A stretch of 64,000 nt of DNA from Betaproteobacteria bacterium Ga0077532 (GCA_001464895.1 LNEE01000016.1:79253-143252), one strand, 5' to 3'; shown: positions 8,776 to 17,977, counted from the stretch's first letter. Notes: a model not told the origin generated them from the sequence alone. A program made the numbers and translations.

Positions 8776-9543
8776 ATGTCGATCGTAGTGTTGGAGCACG
8801 TGAGCAAAGAGTACCGGCTTGGGGATCACATGGTCCGGGCGCTCGACGACGTGACGCTGTCCTTCGAAAGCGGCGTCTTCCTCGCGATCGCCGGCCCCTC
8901 TGGCAGCGGGAAATCCACTCTGTTGAACGTGATCGGCTGCATCGATATGCCCTCGAGCGGCCGAGTCGTCATTGCCGGCCACGACATCAGCGGCCAGACG
9001 CCAGATCAACTGGCGAGCCTGCGCGCCAGGACTATCGGCTTCGTGTTCCAGACCTTCAATCTGTTTCCCGTGCTCACGGCCGAAGAGAATGTGGAGTACC
9101 CACTGCTGCAGATGGAGGAGCTCGACAAGCAAGACCGTCGGGAGCGCGTGAAGGAAATGCTCGAGCTGGTTCAGCTCGGGAAGTTCGCGAAGCATCGGCC
9201 CTCGCAGTTGAGCGGCGGTCAGCGTCAGCGCGTCGCCATCGCGCGGGCGCTCGTGACCCGACCGGAACTGGTCCTCGCGGACGAACCGACGGCGAACCTC
9301 GATCACAAGACCGGTGAAGGCATTCTTGCGCTCATGCGGGACATCAACCGCCGCTACAAGACGACATTCATCTTCTCTACGCACGACAAGAAGGTCATCG
9401 ACGCTGCCGACCGCCTCGTCGGCATCGAGGACGGCACAGTACGAATCCTCGGCGTCCGCAAGGAAGGCCAGTGGGCGATCACGAATGTGGCCCGCCGGGC
9501 AGCCTCCACGACCGACACCGAAGCAGCAGCCCTGAAACGCTGA
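8776..9543 (+). CDS. ABC transporter ATP-binding protein (LolD/MacB type)
   Basis: A 255-residue ATPase with Walker A GPSGSGKST (about residues 41-49), the Q-loop VFQTFNLFP, the signature LSGGQRQRVAIARAL, Walker B LVLADEPTANLD and the H-loop FSTHD. Sequence type and length place it with LolD/MacB/FtsE-type ATPases that drive substrate extraction from the outer face of the inner membrane. It is followed by the barrel protein and two permeases on the same strand, forming one transport module. About 30 residues follow the standard ATPase end and have no clear function. Confidence 0.92.
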   Translation: MSIVVLEHVSKEYRLGDHMVRALDDVTLSFESGVFLAIAGPSGSGKSTLLNVIGCIDMPSSGRVVIAGHDISGQTPDQLASLRARTIGFVFQTFNLFPVLTAEENVEYPLLQMEELDKQDRRERVKEMLELVQLGKFAKHRPSQLSGGQRQRVAIARALVTRPELVLADEPTANLDHKTGEGILALMRDINRRYKTTFIFSTHDKKVIDAADRLVGIEDGTVRILGVRKEGQWAITNVARRAASTTDTEAAALKR

Positions 9544-9555
9544 TACCGGAAAGCC

Positions 9556-11091
9556 ATGGCAAGCCTCCCTCTGCTGTTCCCGCCCAAGCGCCACATTGCG
9601 CAGGCCATCGTGGCTGCAGTTGCGTACATGCAGTTGGACAGCCAGGCCGCACCCGATGGGGCGTGCCGATCAGGGGACGCCGCCTGCCTCCGGCCCCCGG
9701 CCCGCATGCTGGCCGCGAATGACCTGAAGGATCTCATCCCCGCCGACGACGATGACTCACCTCCCTCACTGTCCGATGGACTGCCGTCGCTGGTGCCGTC
9801 GGATGACGACGCGCTGCCATCACTCAGCGGGGAGGACGGACTGCGCTCCCTCAGCCCCAAGGAATCCGAAGCTCCGAAACTCCGCGGGTTCCTTCAGCAG
9901 GAGACGGCTTACACCTACGCCTCCCCCGCGCACTTCTCCACCGCGGTGATCCGTGCACGCGTCGGATCATCGGGTCAGTGGTCGAGCAACCTGAAGTGGA
10001 AGGCATCGCTCATCGGCGAGTTCGATCCGGTCTATGCCTGGTCCAACTTCTACCCCGACAACGTCAGAAACGACCAGCGCTTCTACGGGATCATCGGTGA
10101 GACCTACATCGATACGTCGTACAAGGGCTGGGATCTCCGCCTCGGTCGGCAGAACGTGGTCTGGGGCGAGATGGTCGGCCTGTTCTTCGCCGACGTCGTC
10201 ACCGCGAAGGACCTGCGGCACTTCATCCTGCCTTCGTTCGACGTCATCCGGATTCCCCAGTGGGCTGCGCGAGGCGAGTACTTTCTGGGGGACTCGCACA
10301 TCGAACTTCTCTGGATCCCGTACACGACCTTCGACCGGATCGGCAGGGCCGGGTCGGAGTTCTATCCCATCCAGGCGCCGGCACCCGACGGCTTCACCAA
10401 TACCTTTCGCGATGACTTGCTGCCGTCACGCAGTCTTTCCAACTCGAACTACGGTGCCAGGGTGTCGACGTTGGCGAAGGGCTGGGATCTTTCGGCGTTC
10501 TTCTACAGCAGCATGGACAGCGCCGCGACGTTCTACCGCGATATCGTGCCGACCGGCCCGGCATCGGGGACGATCATCTTCACGCCCCGGCACGATCGCA
10601 TTTCCCAGACGGGAGGCACGTTCTCCAAGGACCTCGGCGAGGCCGGGATCCTGAAGGGCGAACTGGTGTACACCTCGGGCAGGAGCTTCAATGTGAGCCG
10701 GATCACCCAGGCGAATGGCGTGGTCCAGAAGGACACCATCGACTACGCCGTGGGTCTCGACTACACGCTGCCCGAAGAGGCGCGGATGAACGTCCAGGCA
10801 TTCCAACGCGTGTACTTCGGCCACGACCCGGACATGTTCCAGGAGCGCTACGAAACCGGCGTCACCTTCCTCTACAACCGCAAGCTGCGGCCGAAGGTCG
10901 AAGGCGAGTTCCTCTGGATACAGAGTCTGAATCGCTGGGAGAACCTCATCCGGCCTCGCGTCATCTGGCGGGTCGAGCAGAACCTGAGGGTCGCGTTCGG
11001 CCTGGACGTGTTCAATGGTCCGGTCACAGGCGTGCTCGGCCGCTACGCGAACCGCGATCGGATCTACGTCGAAACCCGCTATGACTTCTGA
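9556..11091 (+). CDS. outer-membrane beta-barrel protein (DUF1302-like)
   Basis: A 511-residue protein with a signal peptide (cleavage near LDSQAA), then a linker of about 90 residues with repeated acidic/Pro/Ser blocks (SLSDGLPSLVPSDDDALPSL), then alternating hydrophobic strands ending in an aromatic residue (YVETRYDF), as expected for an outer-membrane barrel. The block WDLRLGRQNVVWGE followed by a long strand-rich region matches DUF1302-family proteins. It starts 12 bases after the ATPase gene with a GGAAA ribosome site. In this context it may be the outer-membrane acceptor or exit of the ABC/LolA-like pathway; that is inference. Confidence 0.72.
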   Translation: MASLPLLFPPKRHIAQAIVAAVAYMQLDSQAAPDGACRSGDAACLRPPARMLAANDLKDLIPADDDDSPPSLSDGLPSLVPSDDDALPSLSGEDGLRSLSPKESEAPKLRGFLQQETAYTYASPAHFSTAVIRARVGSSGQWSSNLKWKASLIGEFDPVYAWSNFYPDNVRNDQRFYGIIGETYIDTSYKGWDLRLGRQNVVWGEMVGLFFADVVTAKDLRHFILPSFDVIRIPQWAARGEYFLGDSHIELLWIPYTTFDRIGRAGSEFYPIQAPAPDGFTNTFRDDLLPSRSLSNSNYGARVSTLAKGWDLSAFFYSSMDSAATFYRDIVPTGPASGTIIFTPRHDRISQTGGTFSKDLGEAGILKGELVYTSGRSFNVSRITQANGVVQKDTIDYAVGLDYTLPEEARMNVQAFQRVYFGHDPDMFQERYETGVTFLYNRKLRPKVEGEFLWIQSLNRWENLIRPRVIWRVEQNLRVAFGLDVFNGPVTGVLGRYANRDRIYVETRYDF

Positions 11092-11130
11092 GCGATACGC
11101 CAGCGACTTCGACGCGCGCAGGCGCCCGTT

Positions 11131-12426
11131 GTGTTGAGCTTTCTGGAACGGCTGATCCCCGCACATCGCCGGGAACAACTGGAACATGCCTGGTTCATCG
11201 CGCGCCAGGATCTGATGCTCGCCAGCCGGAACGTCTTCCGCCAGCGACGTCGCACGAGCGTGAGTCTCATCGCGATCATCGGCGGCGTTGCGGCCATGCT
11301 GCTCGCTTCCGGATTCTTCGAGTGGAACTACGACACGATGCGCGAAGGCGCGATCCGCGCCCGTATCGGCCATGTGCAGATCACGCGTGACGGTTTCGCG
11401 GAAGGCGGCACTGCCGATCCGCTCCGCTACCTGATGGCGGAGACCTCCGAGGACCGCAAACTCATCGAGGCATTCCCCCAGGTGGACACCCTGGCGCCCC
11501 GGCTGTCGTTCACGGGGCTCATCAGCATCGGGGATTCCACCACGTCGTTCGCGGGTGAAGGAGTCGATCCCGAACGCGAGAAGAAGGCGAGTGGCGCTCT
11601 CACCATCCTGTCGGGCCAAGACCTTTCCGGTATCGACGCCAACGAAATCACGGTGGGGCAGGGGCTCGCCGACAACCTCAAGCTCCAAGTCGGGCAGACG
11701 GTGGTGCTGCTCGCCAACACCGGCAGTGGCGGCATCAACGCCATCGAGGTGAAGGTGGTGGGCATCTTCGCCACCATCACCAAGGCCTACGATGATTTCG
11801 CCCTGCGCATCCCGTTGAAGACGAGCCAGCGGCTGCTACGGGTGACGGGGGTGCACACGTGGTTGGTCCTGCTGGAACGCACGGGCCAGACCGACAACTT
11901 TCTGGCCAAGCTGAGGCCCTTGCTACAGACCCCGGGCCTCAGCATCGTTCCGTGGTACGAGACCGCCGCGGCAGACTTCTACAACAAGACGGTCTCGCTC
12001 TTCTCGAAGCAAGTGCTCGTCGTGAAACTGATGATCGCTTTCATCATCGTGCTAAGCATTTCGAACACGATGATGACCAACGTTCGTGAGCGCTTCGGCG
12101 AGATCGGAACGCTCATGGCCCTCGGGGACACCCGGGCCAAGGTGCTGCGCCGCTTCCTTGCGGAAGGAGCCGTCCTGGGTTTCGCCGGCGGTGTCCTGGG
12201 GAGCATCCTGGGCGTGGGCGCCGCCCGGCTCATCAGTTGGGTCGGGATTCCGATGCCGCCTCCACCGGGGATGGCGAACAGCTTCGTTGCCGGCATCATG
12301 GTCACCCCGGGTCTCGTCTTCGAAGCGATCTTCCTCTCGGTCACCACTGCCGTCCTTGCCGGCCTCTACCCGGCCTGGAAAGCCTCCAGACTCAACATCG
12401 TCGATGCTCTCAGACACGCCCGCTAA
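11131..12426 (+). CDS. ABC transporter permease 1 (MacB/FtsX-like)
   Basis: A 431-residue permease with the MacB/LolC topology: one membrane helix near residues 46-66 (SLIAIIGGVAAMLLASGF), a large periplasmic domain to about residue 280, then three helices near residues 300, 345 and 395. The GTG start at 11131 follows the barrel gene by 39 bases. The 3' end overlaps permease 2 by 23 bases. It shares the segment VGIPMPPPPG with permease 2 between helices 3 and 4, so the two are paralogues and probably form a heterodimer with the ATPase at 8776-9543. Confidence 0.88.
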   Translation: MLSFLERLIPAHRREQLEHAWFIARQDLMLASRNVFRQRRRTSVSLIAIIGGVAAMLLASGFFEWNYDTMREGAIRARIGHVQITRDGFAEGGTADPLRYLMAETSEDRKLIEAFPQVDTLAPRLSFTGLISIGDSTTSFAGEGVDPEREKKASGALTILSGQDLSGIDANEITVGQGLADNLKLQVGQTVVLLANTGSGGINAIEVKVVGIFATITKAYDDFALRIPLKTSQRLLRVTGVHTWLVLLERTGQTDNFLAKLRPLLQTPGLSIVPWYETAAADFYNKTVSLFSKQVLVVKLMIAFIIVLSISNTMMTNVRERFGEIGTLMALGDTRAKVLRRFLAEGAVLGFAGGVLGSILGVGAARLISWVGIPMPPPPGMANSFVAGIMVTPGLVFEAIFLSVTTAVLAGLYPAWKASRLNIVDALRHAR

Positions 12427-13672
12427 GCGACGCCGCCCGACCCGGCTGGCCTTCCGGGCCAAGTTCACGCTCGCGGTGAGAAATGTGTTGAGGCATCGCG
12501 GACGCGCATTCACGACACTCGGCGCAGTGGCGTTCGGCGTCGCGACACTCATCCTCAGCCAGGGATTCGTCGAGGACATCTTCGTGCAGTTGGGCGAGGC
12601 CATCATTCATTCGCAGACCGGTCACATACAGCTGGCGCACGAAGGGTACTTCGTCCATGGCGCGCACAAACCCGATGGCTACCTGGTTGCGGATCCGGAG
12701 GGAGACAAGGCACGTATCGCGACGATGCCGGAAGTCGAAGATGTCATGGCGCGACTCGGTTTCCCGGGATTGCTCAGCAATGGCCGTGCGGATCTGCCCA
12801 TCCTCGGCGAGGGGATCGAGCCCGCCAAGGAGGAAAAGCTGGGCTCGTTCGTGAAGATCTCGTCGGGTCGCCGACTGAAAGCCGAGGACCATTTCCACGC
12901 GCTGCTCGGCGATGGCGTCGCGAAGTCCCTCCGTCTGAAGACGGGGGACCGCGCAGTGCTGATGGTCAGCACCAAGGACGGCGCCACCAACACCCTCGAT
13001 GTCGAGGTCGTCGGCACCTTCCAGAGTTTCTCGAAGGAGTACGACAACCGTGCCGTGAAGCTGCCCCTCACGGCGGCCCAGGAACTGATGAACACGAAGA
13101 CGGCGAACACGCTGGTGGTGTCGCTGAAGCAGACGGCCGACACCCGGAAAGTGGCCAACACCCTGACGGAACGGAACGTCTGGCGGGATCAGGAAGTGAA
13201 GATGTGGGACCAGATCAACGACTTCTATCCGAAGACTGTCGCGCTCTACGGAAAGCAGTTCGGGGGTCTCAGGATGGTGATCCTGCTTATGGTGCTCCTC
13301 AGCGTGGTGAACGCCGTGAACACTGGCGTGTTCGAGCGGACTGCCGAGTTCGGAACGGCGCGCGCGCTCGGCAATCGCCGACGCAACATCCTCGAGATCA
13401 TCCTGATCGAGAACTCGCTGCTCGGTTTGCTGGGCGTCGCAGCGGGCGTCGGCATCGGCGTGGGTCTGGCCAAAGCGATCTCATACGTGGGCATTCCGAT
13501 GCCGCCCCCCCCAAACTCGGATCTGCCCTACGTGGCGCTTGTTCGCGTCAGCTGGAACGCTGTCATCACAGCATCCGCAATCGGATTCGCTGCGACCTTC
13601 CTCGCGTCGATCTTTCCGGCGGTGAAGATGGCACGGATGGATATCGCGTCCGCGTTGCGAAAGGCCATCTGA
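12404..13672 (+). CDS. ABC transporter permease 2 (MacB/FtsX-like)
   Basis: A 422-residue paralogue of permease 1 with the same plan: N-terminal helix (TLGAVAFGVATLILSQGF), periplasmic domain, and three C-terminal helices with the conserved VGIPMPPPPNS loop. The start is the ATG at 12404, inside the last 23 bases of permease 1 in another frame. The open frame runs further upstream, but that part overlaps permease 1 entirely. It completes the ATPase-barrel-permease operon; a short hairpin terminator follows at 13865. Confidence 0.88.
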   Translation: MLSDTPAKRRRPTRLAFRAKFTLAVRNVLRHRGRAFTTLGAVAFGVATLILSQGFVEDIFVQLGEAIIHSQTGHIQLAHEGYFVHGAHKPDGYLVADPEGDKARIATMPEVEDVMARLGFPGLLSNGRADLPILGEGIEPAKEEKLGSFVKISSGRRLKAEDHFHALLGDGVAKSLRLKTGDRAVLMVSTKDGATNTLDVEVVGTFQSFSKEYDNRAVKLPLTAAQELMNTKTANTLVVSLKQTADTRKVANTLTERNVWRDQEVKMWDQINDFYPKTVALYGKQFGGLRMVILLMVLLSVVNAVNTGVFERTAEFGTARALGNRRRNILEIILIENSLLGLLGVAAGVGIGVGLAKAISYVGIPMPPPPNSDLPYVALVRVSWNAVITASAIGFAATFLASIFPAVKMARMDIASALRKAI

Positions 13673-13864
13673 GCCGCTGAGAGTGTGGGCCGTCGAGCTT
13701 GGAGACGGCTACTAGTTCCTCGGAACGAGTGGACCAAGTTCCGGCCTGATCCTCGCCCGTACCGCGCGAGTCGGCATACCCAGACGATCAACTGACGGCG
13801 AATGCAGGCATGCGAGGCGAAGGCTCGCAAGAAGGGTTACTCATACTCCTGGGACGCTGGCTCG

Positions 13865-13882
13865 AGCCGCCTCGCGGCTTTT
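13865..13882 (+). terminator. probable terminator of the ABC operon
   Basis: AGCCGC-CTC-GCGGCT followed by TTT. The stem is only 6 bp, so this is a modest candidate. It lies about 190 bases after the permease stop. I see no gene between 13673 and 13946. Confidence 0.5.
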
Positions 13883-13946
13883 CTGGTCCCAATCCTTCTT
13901 CTACGCGGCAAATCGGTCTCTGCCGCTGGACACAGAGTGTCGACTC

Positions 13947-13984
13947 AAAAATGACTGGGGGCCTGCTCTTGCGAGCAGGCCCCC
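13947..13984 (-). terminator. strong terminator of the PepA-like gene
   Basis: A 12-bp perfect stem, GGGGGCCTGCTC (13957-13968) with GAGCAGGCCCCC (13973-13984) and a 4-base loop. On the minus strand it is followed by AGTCATTTTT. It is 27 bases after the stop of the gene at 14012-14827. Confidence 0.9.
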
Positions 13985-14011
13985 AACTACAACCGTCGGA
14001 AAACTGATCTA

Positions 14012-14827
14012 TCAGACCTTGCGGCGACGCGCCGTGAAGCCGATACCAGCAACCGCAGCGCCGATCAGGGCCAGGCTACCCGGCTCAGGGATCTTGATGA
14101 AGAAGGCATCAGCGGAACCGTTGATGGTCTGGTTACCCACGGGCTCGAAGAAGTTGAACTGACCCTTCACGTCCAGAACGATGTGGAAGGGGTCCGGAGC
14201 AACAAAGAATGCGGTGCCGCCGGGCGCCGTCAGCGTGAACGGCGAGAACACCAGGTCGAAGTTACCGTTGGCAGAACCCACACCGCCGGCAGCGCTGTTA
14301 CCGGAACCGAACAACAGGGAAGCGGACGCCACTTGGTAGTCGTCGGCTGTTCCGCCACCGATGGTCACGGCATCGAAGCCCGTCGCGCCAAGCGCCTTCG
14401 TCGTGTCGTTGTTCGGGTCGATGAACAGTTCGAACGAGCCACCGTTGGCGATGAAAGTGAAGCCGCCACCCGCATTCGGCACGAAGTTGCCGGTCGCGGT
14501 GAACGTGGCGTACATGCCGTACTGGAGCGTGGAGAACGAAGGATTCGTCGTCAGGCCGCTGCCGACAGCGGTTGCACCATCGTCCTTGGCATAGCTAGCG
14601 GCATCCCAGTACGCCGAAGTCGAAAACGTACCGTTCAGCAGACCCGTGAAAATCTCGTTGTAGTTACCGATGATCTTGTCGACCGTGATCACGGGATTGG
14701 AGAGGGTTTCCGAACCCGGAACAGAGGACTGGTCGATGGTGAAATCGAGGAGTTCTGCAGCGTTAACGCCCGCGCTCGCAATGCCCAGGACTGCGACACT
14801 CAGCACTTTCTTCATGAATTGGTTCAT
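14012..14827 (-). CDS. pepA: PepA-like floc-associated PEP-CTERM protein
   Basis: A 271-residue exported protein: signal peptide ending VNAAE, a beta-rich body, and a PEP-CTERM tail IPEPGSLALIGAAVAGIGF followed by ARRRKV. The body matches my memory of the flocculation-associated PEP-CTERM protein PepA of Zoogloea (segments like VDKIIGNYNEIFTG, LQYGMYATFTATGNF, FDLVFSPFTLTAPGG and GNQTINGSADAFF). PepA is needed for floc formation there and is controlled by PrsK/PrsR and RpoN. The ATG at 14827 has CGGAG seven bases upstream; a second ATG four codons on is less likely. A sigma-54 promoter lies 71 bases upstream and a strong terminator follows. Its role here is by similarity. Confidence 0.78.
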   Translation of the reverse strand: MNQFMKKVLSVAVLGIASAGVNAAELLDFTIDQSSVPGSETLSNPVITVDKIIGNYNEIFTGLLNGTFSTSAYWDAASYAKDDGATAVGSGLTTNPSFSTLQYGMYATFTATGNFVPNAGGGFTFIANGGSFELFIDPNNDTTKALGATGFDAVTIGGGTADDYQVASASLLFGSGNSAAGGVGSANGNFDLVFSPFTLTAPGGTAFFVAPDPFHIVLDVKGQFNFFEPVGNQTINGSADAFFIKIPEPGSLALIGAAVAGIGFTARRRKV

Positions 14828-14898
14828 TTTAAGACTCCGACAAGCTGTAGAAATTTGGTTGGACTGTGTGGGCAGTCTGGTGACCACGACCCTCTATA

Positions 14899-14914
14899 AG
14901 CAGCAGCCGTACCA
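14899..14914 (-). promoter_or_regulatory. sigma-54 promoter upstream of the PepA-like gene
   Basis: The minus strand reads TGGTACGGCTGCTGCT, with GG-N10-GC spacing. It shares TGGT, the G at position 7 and GCT with the site at 4879-4894. It lies 71 bases before the ATG, in an AT-rich region (14920-14955) suited to activator binding or bending. Confidence 0.65.
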
Positions 14915-15240
14915 GGATAGCAAGTCATTGTTTTTGATAATTTTATTTGTTTCCCCGGAATCACACCGAAGAGAGATGTAAGGGCGCCCGACATTGGACT
15001 TACCCTCTAGTCGAGTGCGAGATGGCCTCACACTGCCAAGCAGCAGCGAAACCATGTACGGAGGGCAGGGAACAACGCCATCGGATACCACGACGCGTTG
15101 AGCATTCGAACAGGAGGCGGCACAGGCCTTGGCATGGATATCCGTATTTGTCCGACTACACTAGCGATGTGCTTCCGCATGGGTGATTCGCACTGAGCCA
15201 TCCGCCTGCTTCGACCCAGTTCATCCAGGAGAACACGTCC
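14915..15240. other. upstream region between divergent pepA-like and methyltransferase genes
   Basis: This 326-base gap holds no gene. It has an AT-rich segment at about 14920-14955 and a short inverted repeat GTAAG...CTTAC (about 14979-15004), which is a possible but unproven activator site. Confidence 0.4.
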
Positions 15241-15921
15241 GTGATACCCCCCTCAAGCGACGAAGATGTTTCACTTGCGAAGATCGAGCGCGCCTATGAC
15301 TCGCCCCCATGGTGGTACGACGTGCGGGGCTTCTTCATTCTGACCTTTGCGTACCGGAGCACTCTCTGGGAGCAGGTTCGACTCTTCGGCAACAACATCG
15401 GCCCGGTGCATCTGGAGGGCGCCATCGGTAGTGGCACCTTGTTCGGCATCATCTTGTGGTGGAAGCGTTTTACGCGGAAATCCATCGGCAGCGTCGTGGG
15501 CTTCGACTACGCCGAGGCGATGCTTGCGGGCGCGATCCGACGCTTTCGCGGCGACACCAGGATTCGCCTGCTGAAAGCGGATGTGGGAAGCCTGGACCTT
15601 CCGTCCTCGACGTTCGACACGGCCAATGTTGCAAACGCTGTGCACTGCTTTCCCGATGTCGATGCCGGATTCCGGGAACTGTTCCGAGTTCTGAAGCCCG
15701 GGGGCACACTCGCGATGAACGTGCTTCTATACCCGCGCGGCGCTGCCCCGCTTCGGTGGATAGCCGAGCGCATCGACCAGTGGGGCATGAAGAAGGGCAT
15801 CCTGTACACGCCTTACGAACTCGATGACATCAAGCGGAGAATCTGCGCCGCGGGGTTCGAGATCGAGTGGGACGACATCACTGGCAACACCTACAACGTC
15901 AGGGCACGGAAGCCCAGATAG
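15241..15921 (+). CDS. class I SAM-dependent methyltransferase
   Basis: A 226-residue protein with a Methyltransf_11-like core: motif I region EGAIGSGTLFG (about residues 59-69), GFDYAEAML (residue 96 on), a VGSLDLPSSTFD stretch (motif II-like) and the motif III block FRELFRVLKPGGTLAMNV. The glycine-rich loop is unusual (GAIGSGTLFG rather than GxGxG), so SAM binding is likely but less standard. The GTG start at 15241 has AGGAG nine bases upstream. It converges on the ThiF-like gene with 29 bases between stops. The substrate is unknown; the neighbours suggest a small-molecule pathway, but it may be independent. Confidence 0.75.
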   Translation: MIPPSSDEDVSLAKIERAYDSPPWWYDVRGFFILTFAYRSTLWEQVRLFGNNIGPVHLEGAIGSGTLFGIILWWKRFTRKSIGSVVGFDYAEAMLAGAIRRFRGDTRIRLLKADVGSLDLPSSTFDTANVANAVHCFPDVDAGFRELFRVLKPGGTLAMNVLLYPRGAAPLRWIAERIDQWGMKKGILYTPYELDDIKRRICAAGFEIEWDDITGNTYNVRARKPR

Positions 15922-15950
15922 CGGAGGCCTGACATGCGTAGTCGTCAGCG

Positions 15951-16820
15951 TCAGCTCTCGCCGCGGACATCCATTTTGAGTTTCAACTTGGCGAGCACGA
16001 GCATCAATCTCATCAATGGGTTGCTCATGCCACCAGGGCGCCAGGTACGGACAAACTTGTTCCGGTAGGCGTCGAACTGGAATCCGTGGGGTGCCGACAG
16101 AACCCGCCCGCGGCCGAGCAGAATCTTCAGTACTTCGACGCCCGCAGCCCCGGCACACATCTGGCAGGCCATTCCTGTCGAAGGCCCCGCGCGCTCGCCG
16201 AATTTCACCCGGTCCGGATCGACGAGGTACGTGCGCTGCAACAGCGCGGGTGACAATCCGATCAGGAAATGGAGAGCCTTTTCCTTCGGAGGAAGCCCTC
16301 GCAGCTGGAAGTATTCCTCGAATGTCATCCCGCCCGGGAGGAAGTTGACGATGGCCGTCCCCATCCCTAGCGGAGCCGCGATGACTGCGGGAATCCGCTT
16401 CTCTGCAAGCTTGCGGTAGACAAGGTCCCGGGCATCGAACGCGAAGTAGTCCAACGCATCGACATAGATGTCGACCCCTTCGAGAAACCGATCGACGTTG
16501 TCTTCTGTGACGCCATTCGGGAACGTCTGAATGGCCAACTGGGGATTGATGTCTCGCGCCATCTCATCCAGCACATCGATCTTGGGGCGGCCGAGAGTGG
16601 ATACCATTGCTCCGGCCTGGCGGTTGAAATTCGCGAGTCCGAAGGTGTCGAAATCGGCGATGTTGAATGCGCCGATCCCGAGTCGGGCGAGCGTCAGTAG
16701 GTGGACACCACCAGTCCCGCCGAGACCGGCAATTGCAACACGCTTGCGCCGGAGTGCCGCCTGCTCCTCAGCGGTAACCCAGCCCAGATTTCTTGAAAAA
16801 GCTTCGTCATAAGAGAACAT
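15951..16820 (-). CDS. ThiF/MoeB-type E1-like adenylyltransferase
   Basis: A 289-residue E1-like enzyme. The nucleotide-binding loop is GLGGTGGVH (about residues 32-40), followed by the acidic end of the next strand (ADFDTFGLANFNRQ) with the E1 Arg finger region. One CxxC pair (MACQMCAG) is visible near residue 225; the second pair needed for a MoeB-type zinc site is not. No obvious catalytic Cys loop is seen. Such proteins activate a carboxyl end by adenylation, usually of a ubiquitin-like carrier, but no carrier is nearby. ATG 16820 is chosen over TTG 16826. It follows the two FeeM-like genes on the same strand and its substrate may be linked to them. Confidence 0.8.
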   Translation of the reverse strand: MFSYDEAFSRNLGWVTAEEQAALRRKRVAIAGLGGTGGVHLLTLARLGIGAFNIADFDTFGLANFNRQAGAMVSTLGRPKIDVLDEMARDINPQLAIQTFPNGVTEDNVDRFLEGVDIYVDALDYFAFDARDLVYRKLAEKRIPAVIAAPLGMGTAIVNFLPGGMTFEEYFQLRGLPPKEKALHFLIGLSPALLQRTYLVDPDRVKFGERAGPSTGMACQMCAGAAGVEVLKILLGRGRVLSAPHGFQFDAYRNKFVRTWRPGGMSNPLMRLMLVLAKLKLKMDVRGES

Positions 16821-16903
16821 CGGCAATCTCTGGGGACATGCACAACCCCAATCTTATGGCCTTGCTACACCGGACGGAAACGGGGAACTGCAGAACCGAT
16901 GGG

Positions 16904-17674
16904 TCACAGGAGCGGCGCCGCGCGATGGCGCTCTGGCGGGCACCCATCCACTCCCTGATCAACGACCACCTCGGGACTGGGAAACAGTGCCAGGCCCTGG
17001 AAAGACGCTTGACCAACGCGATCGGACAGTTCTTCTGCGTTGGCATGCAGAAGCGTCCCAGTGGTGTTGACACGCGGATTGTGACGAGGACTGCCGAGCG
17101 CCCGAAAGCCAAGAATCCGCTTGTAGAAAGCAGCATGCCGCGGCGTGACCTCTATCAGGACATCCGTACGGTCCAACTGTCGACCGACGGAAAACGCGCT
17201 ATCGAACAGCTTTCGCAGGAGATCGAGAGATCTGAACGATGGCGTCGATGCAAAACGCACTGCCTCGCAAAGACGACAGCCTTGATCCCGAAGTCGAGCA
17301 ACCTCGTTCGGGTACAGGTGCTCCGCGATCAGGCCGCGCGCCCCGTCCATCCGGAGAGTCAATGTGGCCAGGGTCGCACCATCCAGCCGATTCTTTGCGA
17401 TGAGCACAGGTGCGTCGCCGGAAACGATGTTCTCAGCGCCGCGATCGACTGCGTATCCCTTGGGAACGTAACGATTCAGGAGAAGCGCGTTGGCGGCAAC
17501 GACATCCGATATCGTTTCAGCGACACCCACATCGATCAGTGCGAATCCGAACCCCGTAGCCGCGATAGCCACAACGGGTTTGATTGCCGGCAAGTCTTGA
17601 ATCTGACCATGGCTGCCAGTGTCGCCTGCGACTGACGAACCAAGAGTACATGTCCTCGAATGAACTTGAGTCAC
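16904..17674 (-). CDS. FeeM-like N-acyltransferase, copy 1
   Basis: A 256-residue protein of the GNAT-like fold related to N-acyl amino acid synthase FeeM and to LuxI-type autoinducer synthases. Shared blocks with copy 2 are CEAVRFA (residues 136-142), TDVLIEVTPRHAAFYKRILGF and NPRVNTTGTLL. FeeM-type enzymes transfer a fatty acyl chain from acyl-ACP to an amine such as an amino acid. The GTG start at 17674 has GGAG seven bases upstream, which decides the start. The protein starts with about 30 residues that do not belong to the fold. ThiF-like gene follows after 83 bases. Confidence 0.72.
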   Translation of the reverse strand: MTQVHSRTCTLGSSVAGDTGSHGQIQDLPAIKPVVAIAATGFGFALIDVGVAETISDVVAANALLLNRYVPKGYAVDRGAENIVSGDAPVLIAKNRLDGATLATLTLRMDGARGLIAEHLYPNEVARLRDQGCRLCEAVRFASTPSFRSLDLLRKLFDSAFSVGRQLDRTDVLIEVTPRHAAFYKRILGFRALGSPRHNPRVNTTGTLLHANAEELSDRVGQASFQGLALFPSPEVVVDQGVDGCPPERHRAAPLL

Positions 17675-17977
17675 AGCAGGTCTCCGGGTTCGGGGATATT
17701 GTTTTCCGTTGCTTCCCCGTCTTCAGCATCGAACCCTGTCCTTCAACAGGACCCCGCGGACCATCTCAGTGCCGATGCTGCTGCGCGCCCTGGAAGGGGC
17801 TGCACACAACACCGGAACTGACTGCCCAGCGTGGGATTGAAATCACTAGCAATTGCCAAGCCCGGCGAAATAAACACCAACTATCAGTGCGGTATGGAAC
17901 TCAGCACGGATCGACCATACCGATTTGTCGGCCGCATGAGACTAATGCAGTCGCGGTCAAGACTCATCTTGTACCCG
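17675..17977. other. gap between the two FeeM-like genes, nothing recognised
   Basis: This 303-base stretch has no ORF with family features. A weak hairpin CCTGT-CCTTCA-ACAGG (about 17735-17752) is not convincing as a terminator. It should hold the promoter of copy 1, but I could not pick one. Confidence 0.4.

Noticed and set aside
10426..11688. 420-residue minus-strand ORF opposite the barrel and permease genes
   Set aside because: Shadow ORF that spans two real genes on the other strand; no family features.
17735..17752. Hairpin between the FeeM-like genes as a terminator
   Set aside because: Only a 5-bp stem and no T run on either side.
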